Assembly (NCBI RefSeq): GCF_910594005.1
Contig: NC_057828.1
Coordinates: 10,118,235-10,182,234, forward strand
Source of the DNA: Cervus elaphus
Taxonomy: Eukaryota; Chordata; Mammalia; Artiodactyla; Cervidae
Direction of reading: 5' to 3'
Length of the DNA stretch: 64,000 bases
The position numbers and the translations under genes were made by a program. Position 1 is the first letter of the stretch, and every line of letters begins with the position of its first letter. Below are positions 57,600-64,000 of the stretch, piece after piece. The notes beneath the pieces were generated by a model, which was not told the origin of the DNA, searched no databases, and saw only the letters and a program-made list of their open reading frames with translations.

Positions 57600-58990
57600 G
57601 CTAATTTCACTCTTAACTATATTTTTTCACTTCATTTATTGCTGCAAATGACAGTATTTCCTTCATTTTTAAAGACTGAATGACATTCCAGTGTATGTAT
57701 ACATCACATTTTCTTTATTGATTTATCTGGCTGTGGACACTGGCCAGTACCTTGTCTGTTGTGTACAATGTGGCAATCAATATGAGACTGTGGATATATC
57801 CTGGAACATTCTAACTTTATATCCTTTGGATATGAACTCAAATAAGTGACTGCTTCATCTTATGATAATTTTTGGATCTTAATAGTTTTTGGAGGGACTT
57901 CCAAACTCTTCCATAATGGGTATGTCATTTTCCATTCCTACCAACACGTTACAAAGGTTGCACTTCTCCACATCCTTGCTAACAACTGTTATTTTCTATT
58001 TATAATAAACATCCTGAAAGGTGATATCTAGTTTTGACTTGATTTCTGTTTCACTGATACTTAGTGATGTTGAGCACTTTTCTTATGTATATTGATCAGT
58101 TCTGTGAAGAAATGATATTGAAGCTTTTTACAGATGTGAGAGTTGGACTATAAAGAAAGCTGAGCAATGGAGAATTGATGCTTTTGAACTGTGGTTTTGG
58201 AGAAGACTCTTGAGAGTCCCTTGGTCTGCATGGAGATCCAGCCAGTCCTGAATATTCATTGGAAGGACTGATGTTGAAGCTGAAACTCCAATACTTTGGC
58301 CACCTGATGCAAAGAACTGACTCATTTAAAAAGACACTGATGCTGAGAAAGGATGAAGGAAGGAGGAGAGAGGATGACAGAGGATGAGATGGTTCGATGG
58401 CATCACCGACTCAATGGACAAGAGTTTGAGTAAACTCCAGGAGTTGGTGATGGACAGGGAGGCCTGGCGTGCTGCGATTCATGGGGTCACAGAGAGTCAG
58501 GCATGAATGAACAACTGAACTGACTGAAATTTCAGTTATTTGTCTGCTGTTTTTTTGAAGTTGAGTTGTAGTAGTTTCTTTGACATTCTGGATGTAGTCC
58601 CCTTATTCAGATACACATTTTGAAGATACTTCCTCTCATTCTATATAGTTGCTTGTTGTTGAATGTTGAGACTCTGCTTTCTTCACTTTTTAAATTAAGA
58701 ACCTTGGCAAAGATCACTTGGCCACACATGTGTCAATTTATTTGCAATTCCCTTTTTATGGTTCACTGGTCTCTCTTCCTATTTTGTTGCTGGTACAACA
58801 CTGTTTTGACTGTTGTGGCATTCTTATGTGGATTGAATTCAGGAAGCATTAAGGCCCCATTGTTCTTTGCTCTCAAGATTTTTTCTCTTTGAGTTTCTTT
58901 TAGGTTCCATAAGTATTAGTATCCTGGGTTTGGTTTTCTTTTCCATTTGTATAAAATTGAAATGAGATTCTGTGAGTGGTTTCAATATAT
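57600..58990 (-). mobile_element. Old L1, antisense, split by a BovB
   Basis: L1 complement from the 3' UTR side (57600) runs to 58130 and resumes at about 58530 to 58990. In the left copy the two halves are at 38590-39170 and 30650-30840, in different blocks, which shows how the two block types were once adjacent. Confidence 0.72.
58131..58529 (+). mobile_element. BovB LINE 3' end, sense, specific to the right copy
   Basis: GAGAGTTGGACTATAAAGAAAG to GAATGAACAACTGAACTGACTG, a 5'-truncated BovB inserted in the old L1. The left copy has no BovB at the matching place, so it came after the duplication or was lost there. Confidence 0.92.
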
Positions 58991-59438
58991 ATGTACATCA
59001 CTTTTGGTTGTATAAGAAGGTCAACAGCACTAAATGTTCCAGTCTGTGAATATGTAATGCCATTCCATTTACTTGTCTCTTCTTTCTCTCAACAGTGCCC
59101 TGTGGTTTTCAGTGCCCAGATCTTTCACTTCCTAATGAGCCTCTTGCACTCCCTTGTTTGAGTCATCTGAGTCAGGGATGGGAAAGATGGGCTCATGAAG
59201 AGAGGGAGTGTCTCTCTCCCCTCTGTGCCTGCCCGCTGGTTACTTGTAGTGCAGGTGTGCAGGGCCGAGCCCTTCACCTCTGCCTACAAGTGAGCCCCCT
59301 CTGGGAATTTTATTTGAATCTGAGTGTTCACTTTACTATTGAAATGTCCACAAGGACTCTCCCAATGCCTGGCCTGTGTCCAAGAGCCCCAGGTATACCT
59401 ACATATGAATGAGCATATGAGACCATCAAATCTTCTGC

Positions 59439-59444
59439 AATAAA
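59439..59444 (+). terminator. Polyadenylation signal in the right terminal-like piece
   Basis: AATAAA in CTTCTGCAATAAAGAAAAACC, conserved with 31126-31131. A real but possibly unused signal. Confidence 0.45.
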
Positions 59445-60288
59445 GAAAAACCAGAACAGCAGCTCAGCGTCTTTTCCTTATTGTTGGAGCTCTTAGAGCT
59501 GAATGTTCCAGTGGAGGAGCCACTACTCAGATCAGCCTATTTATAATGAATATACTTCAAACAATAATTAATGTGTTATATTTTAAAAAAGCCCCACAAA
59601 ACCCACAGAATACTTGGTCACACTAGTGATATTTCAGGTGTGTCCATAAATGTTGGAATTTCAGTTTCATAAGCTTGAATGTAAGAGCTATATTGAGCAT
59701 GTGGAAAAGTAAGGTTGGGATTCTCTCAGCATCTCTCTGTCATGTGAAATTTTGCAACTGTGATCAACATCTTGTTGAAGGGCTCTGACTCCACCAAGCA
59801 CAGGGAAGGTCTGTGAACCTGCAGGGAAGACCAGGGAGATGCTTTGTGAGCCAAGAGGAGGAGGAAAGATGGAAGGGTCAACTTGTATAATAACTGTATT
59901 ATTGCTCATGGTTGTCTTTCTACAGAATGTATCCTAGAGAGTCTTAGCAGCAGTGATGTAGAAGAGAACTAGATAGGACACAGGTCTCGGGGAGAGTAGG
60001 ATTTAGAGGGAGAGGGTTCCTGAACCACTCGGGTTATACCTGCTTCTTTGGAGATAAAATAGGTGAATATGAACTGAGGATTTAAATTGGAGGGAGAGAG
60101 TTTCTGGACCACTTGGGAGATAAAAGAAGGTGAATATAAACTGAAGAAGAAGAAGGGAATATGTGTAAGCTTGTGATTTGTTCCTCATATTTTAATGAAA
60201 TAATAGAACTATGTGTCCATGTGTTTTGTTCCACTGTGCCTACAGTCATCTTTTGTTAATAGACATCTCTTCTTGCTTTTATGTTTAG

Positions 60289-60450
60289 AAATGTCCTTTC
60301 TCACAAGACTCCTCTTTCTTTGTCCTTTCATTGACAAACATGAGAATGGCTTATGGTTAGTGCCTTCAGGGTCTTTTATACAAGGGACTTTGACTTCATG
60401 TTTAAATTCTCCTATGATGGCCATATCCTAATGGGACCAAAAGCCTAATA
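60289..60450 (+). pseudogene. Exon-like piece, right copy, frame broken
   Basis: Acceptor TTTATGTTTAG precedes. FKFSYDGH is readable near 60398-60421, but the frame used upstream in the left copy has stops here, so the product is not preserved. Terminates at TAATAG-like sequence near 60447. Confidence 0.35.
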
Positions 60451-61189
60451 GTTACTTGACACCGCAGGCCAAGTTCTTGCAGTGAGTGTCAGGTTCTGGG
60501 TGAGATATAAACTCTCTACCTCTGCATTTTCAGGACTTGTAGATTGCCCTCACATTTGTCTTCATTGTTTATTCCTCATGTAAAGGGTGTTCTCGGGGTT
60601 GGATAAGTCAAAGCACACAGGCTCTGGCGTCCCAGGCTGGACTGAGTCTCCTGGAGCTCATCTCAGCTTCCAACCCAAGGATTCTGTGCTGAAGGTGCTT
60701 TCACGTGAGAGCAGTCCATGTCCAGCTGCCCCTAGAGACCAACAAGGCCACAGATGCTTGAAAATGTGAAGGAGCCGCTGGCTTTCTTAACACATTGGCT
60801 CTCACAGCCCTGCTGACCTGGTCTCCTGGGACTGACCAGACCTAGGTCAGAGACTTAGAGCACCAGGACCCAGGATCACTGTTCCATGTAGAATGCACTG
60901 CTCCATCCAGACAACCCTGCCCCTGCTCCGCACACCCCAGTCCTGCCCACCCTGTTACCTTTACTCAAACTTTCCCAGGTTTGATTCCTCCCAGTCTTTC
61001 AAAGGTTGGGATAAACCCTGGCTGGTGCTGTGTGTATATGAGGCTTCCCTATCTGTAAAACCTTTGTGGCATCACTTCAGACTAAGACACTTTGGACATG
61101 TTACTTTAATTATAATATTGTGTTCATCCTCCCTGAGGGGCTAAGAGACTTAAGCAGTTATTTTGAGAACTAAGTTTCTCCCAGTTATC

Positions 61190-62110
61190 TAAAGTTAGCT
61201 CAGGCACAGAATACTTATTTGTTACCTGAAGTTGGTTGTGTATCTAGGCTGTTGTGGAAAGTGATGCAGTAAATTGAGGACTGCAGATATCTCTTTGTGA
61301 TACTGATTTAATTTCCTTTGTATATATATCCAGAACTGTGCTTGCTGAATCATATGCTATTCTTTTTATACATTTATAAGGAAACTTTTACTGTTTTCCA
61401 CAATATAGCCACACAATTTACATTCCCACCAGCAGTGTACAAAGGTTCCAGCTCCCCACATCATGGCCTTAACCTGTTAATTCTTTGCCTTTATAATATA
61501 CAAACTAACAGGCATGAGGTGTTGATTTACTTTGCCCTGATGATTAGTGAGGTTGAAAACCTTTTCCTTTGTATGCTAGTCATTTGTCTGTCTTGTTCCT
61601 GAAATATCTGTTTAAATCTTTGCACATTCCTCAACTCCCTTATTTACTCTTTTTAATATTTTATTTGTTTTGCATTTGAGCTGTGGTATTTTCTTATGAA
61701 CTTTGAGGATGAGTTCCTTATCTGATACACGGCTTGTAATTTTTCTGTAGGTTATCTTTTCATCCTACTGATTTATTGAAGAAACTACGCTTTTCCTATT
61801 CCATTGTCTTAGAACCTTGGTGAATTTCATTTGACCATGTATCCATGACTTTCCTTGGGGCTCTGTATTCTGGTCTTCAGGGCTATGTATCTATTTCTAT
61901 GTCAGTATCATACGGCTTTGATTCCTATATCTTTGTAACATGTTTTGAAATCAGGAGGTGAGGTACTTTGATCTTTGTTTTCAAGGTTATTTTGTCTATG
62001 TGGAGTCCTTAGGGGTTCCATATATATTTTTGGATTTGTTTTTCCCATTTCTATGAAAATGATGTTAATATTTTGATTGGTATTGTAATGAATTTTTACT
62101 TAGCTTTGGG
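61190..62110 (-). mobile_element. Old L1 fragment, antisense, right copy
   Basis: Matches 32690-33545, including ATTCCCACCAGCAGTGTAC near 61421. The 94-codon frame at 61318-61602 is L1 complement. Confidence 0.75.
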
Positions 62111-62679
62111 TACTATAGAAATGTCAACAGTGCTAAGTCTCCAGTCTATGAGCATGATCTGTCATCTCAGTTTCACTCTCTCACTGTGGTGCATAGTGTT
62201 CAGTGAGCTGGTCGTGTCTCTCTGAAGGCCCTGTGTCCCTCCCTCCCTGATCTCAGAGTCAGTGGTGGAGGTATGGGCTGGTGAGGAGATGCAGTGTCCC
62301 TCCCTCGCTCCTCACCTCTTCTCTGATGATGTTCAGCACAATTGCCCTGGGCCCTGTGTCCACACCTGTCCCCTCAAGTGGAACACCTGCTGGGAAATCC
62401 TCTAAGATTTAGGTATTGACATTGCTGTTTCAGTGTCCCAAAGGCTCCTGAGTACGTGGGTTGTATTCACAAGCCCAGGAAATACCTACAAATGAATCAT
62501 CAAATCAGGCCAGCCAAATACTCTGCAGAAGCTATTGGGCTACATTTTGCAGGCCTGCAAGTGCTGTACTTTGCCTGGACTTGAGACCAAAAGAAGATTC
62601 CAGAGTTGACAGAGATATCAAAGGGTTAATAGATGGGACATCTTACATATCTGAAGTAAATGGGTCCTGGAGATGAAAG

Positions 62680-63441
62680 GTTGTTGCTGAACCACAAAAA
62701 GACTCCGCGATTCTTGGCCTCCGGAGGAGAAGAATTCAATCCAGGGCCAGAGACGAGGCTTGATCCCTCAGAGCTTTTGTGTAATAAAGTTTAATTAAAG
62801 TATAAAGAAGATAGAGAAAGCTTCTGACATAGGCATCAGAAGGGGGCATAAAGAGTGTCCCCCTGCTAGTCTTTAGCTGGATGTTATATAGTCACTAGCA
62901 GTTTGTTAAGAAAGAAAGGAATGTCTTAAAACAGACTGGCACCAGGCCCCTCATCCATAAGATATACTTTGGGATAATCTTGGTACCAGAAGAGTCATCC
63001 CAGGCCATAAAATGATTGACTTGAATCCTGTAGACAGGAAGATTACCATACAAGTAGTTTCATTTACATAGATTAGGGGAACAATGTCTGAGTATAACAT
63101 AATGGTTTGTCAAGTAGGTTCTGAAGCATTAGGCAGAATGGACTTCAAGACAGAGTTTGGGGTAAAAGCATTGTATATTAACTTAGCTTAAGACAAACAT
63201 TTCCATAAGAATGCATTGGTTAACTCAAGGTTTGAGAATAGTTAACTTCAGGTGAAACCAGGTGTCATTATGGCAACACAGTATTTTAAGAGAAATCTCC
63301 TTTTAAATTTGTATAGAAAAAGGGGGAGGGGGCGGGTGGAGTATCATTCCTGCCGCTTAAGAGAGAGATAAAAATGTTTGACACTTGAAGCCTATTTCCT
63401 CTGTTTGGAGACCCCTAGCCTTCCTGCCTGTTACCCTCTCA
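62680..63441 (-). mobile_element. Solo ERV LTR, minus strand, specific to the right copy
   Basis: Read on minus it starts TGAGAGGGTAACAGGC and ends near AGCAACAAC, with AATAAA-type and TATA-like sequences in the last third (complement of GTAATAAAGTTTAATTAAAG region, TTATATAG near 62886). It is flanked by GAAAG at 62675-62679 and 63442-63446. The left copy has no LTR at the matching place (GGTCCTGGAGAGACACCC, about 34170), an empty site. No viral internal region adjoins it. Confidence 0.85.
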
Positions 63442-63737
63442 GAAAGACACCCACTGTGGATAGCAGGGGACAGGCAGAAGACAGCAGCTATAGTTTTCTT
63501 TACTCTGAGGGGATAAGGAGTCTACCAGTTACAGTGGGAATGAACAGCAGATTGGCTCATTGATTACCGTGGAAGCCAGAAAAGGGCCACATCCTTCTTA
63601 GCCCCTCAGGCTAAATACTCTCACGGGTCAGAGGTCTTTTCTTTGTTAATTTAACAGCAAACAGTCATCTTGAAAGGGCCAGAAAACACCAAGGAAATAA
63701 AAAGAGAGGGGTGTTAACACCCTGTATATATCCATGC

Positions 63738-63945
63738 ATACTCAGTCACTTAGTTATGACCCCACTGTTTGTGTCCCCATGGACTATATCCCACCAGGCT
63801 CCTCTGCCCATGCTATTTTCCAGGCAAGAATATTGAACTGGATTGTCATTTCCTCCTCCAAAGTATCTTCCCAACCCAGCGATTGAACCCACGTCTCCTG
63901 CATTGGCAGGCAAATTCTTTACCACTAAGCCACCTGGGAAACATC
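63738..63945 (-). mobile_element. Bov-tA-type SINE, antisense, shared with the left copy
   Basis: CTCAGTCACTTAGTTATGACC to CCACTAAGCCACCTGGGAAAC. Orthologue of 34487-34690. Confidence 0.9.
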
Positions 63946-64000
63946 TTTTCTTGTACCAAAGTTCCTGTTCTACCATAATCTGTCAGAATTGGCAGAACTA

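Larger units (their letters stand above)
54960..58130 (+). repeat. Duplicated segment, right copy, first block
   Basis: Collinear with 35946-39170. It carries the (TTTG)n tract (55696-55715), the 25-nt exon-like piece (56163-56187), the CHR-type SINE (56735-57042) and the old L1 (57600-58130). Frame-disrupting differences between copies are common outside short conserved stretches. Confidence 0.85.
58530..64000 (+). repeat. Duplicated segment, right copy, second block, runs past window end
   Basis: Collinear with 30650-34800: terminal-like piece (59000-59470), exon-like pieces (59926, 60289-60450), a GC-richer stretch (60580-61140), old L1 (61190-62110), second terminal-like piece (62180-62600), then the shared SINE. 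The alignment with the left copy is still going at base 64000. Confidence 0.85.

Noticed and set aside
31792..60450. Naming the duplicated family as an NKG2D-ligand (ULBP/RAET1) type gene
   Set aside because: The only hint is a Cys-to-(F/Y)DG spacing in a short piece. Other exon-like pieces show no supporting similarity, and frames are broken.
4816..63945. tRNA genes suggested by tRNA-like promoter boxes
   Set aside because: All fall inside Bov-tA or CHR SINEs, which derive from tRNAs; none folds as a complete tRNA by eye.
1..64000. CRISPR array, operons, phage or other prokaryotic systems
   Set aside because: No regularly spaced short repeats, no ribosome-binding-site-led gene runs. The repeat content is mammalian.

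Overview
This window reads as mammalian nuclear DNA from a ruminant, probably a bovid. The evidence is the interspersed-repeat content: many Bov-tA-type tRNA-derived SINEs, many fragments and one near-complete copy of the BovB (RTE) LINE, CHR-type cetartiodactyl SINEs, L1 of the ruminant type, and endogenous retrovirus (ERV) pieces. There is no prokaryotic organisation, and I find no intact, confidently identifiable protein-coding host gene. Nearly all open frames lie inside repeats or are chance frames.

Layout. 1-14 kb: AT-rich DNA with L1, SINEs and two 3' BovB copies. 14.25-14.66 kb: a complete solo LTR, minus strand, with a 5-bp target duplication. 15.9-16.4 kb: an isolated CpG-rich island ending in an A14 tract, next to an unexplained 145-codon minus-strand frame. 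18.4-19.7 kb: one BovB inserted into another. 20.1-25.4 kb: a decayed class I (gamma-like) ERV (primer-binding-like site, gag, protease, start of pol), broken by a BovB, a SINE, and a roughly 1.5 kb GC-rich block of unknown origin. 25.4-28.7 kb: an almost full-length BovB, minus strand, then a second BovB and a younger L1 up to about 30.65 kb.

30.65-39.2 kb and 54.96-64.0 kb (continuing past the window end) are two copies of a low-copy duplicated segment. It has exon-like pieces with splice signals, an old minus-strand L1, and a terminal-exon-like piece with AATAAA. Within each copy the terminal piece and L1 recur, so an older internal duplication was later duplicated as a larger block. Frames differ between copies and some splice sites are broken, so these look like pseudogenes or a non-coding family. 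I could not identify the gene. Between the copies (39-55 kb) lie mostly repeats, two short GC-rich coding-like fragments, an ERV integrase-like remnant and a more diverged third piece of the duplicated family.

Nothing here works together as a pathway. The content is a record of insertions and duplications, several of which can be ordered in time from nesting and empty sites. I found no convincing new biological system. The best leads are the nested duplicated family, the GC-rich block in the ERV and the CpG island.
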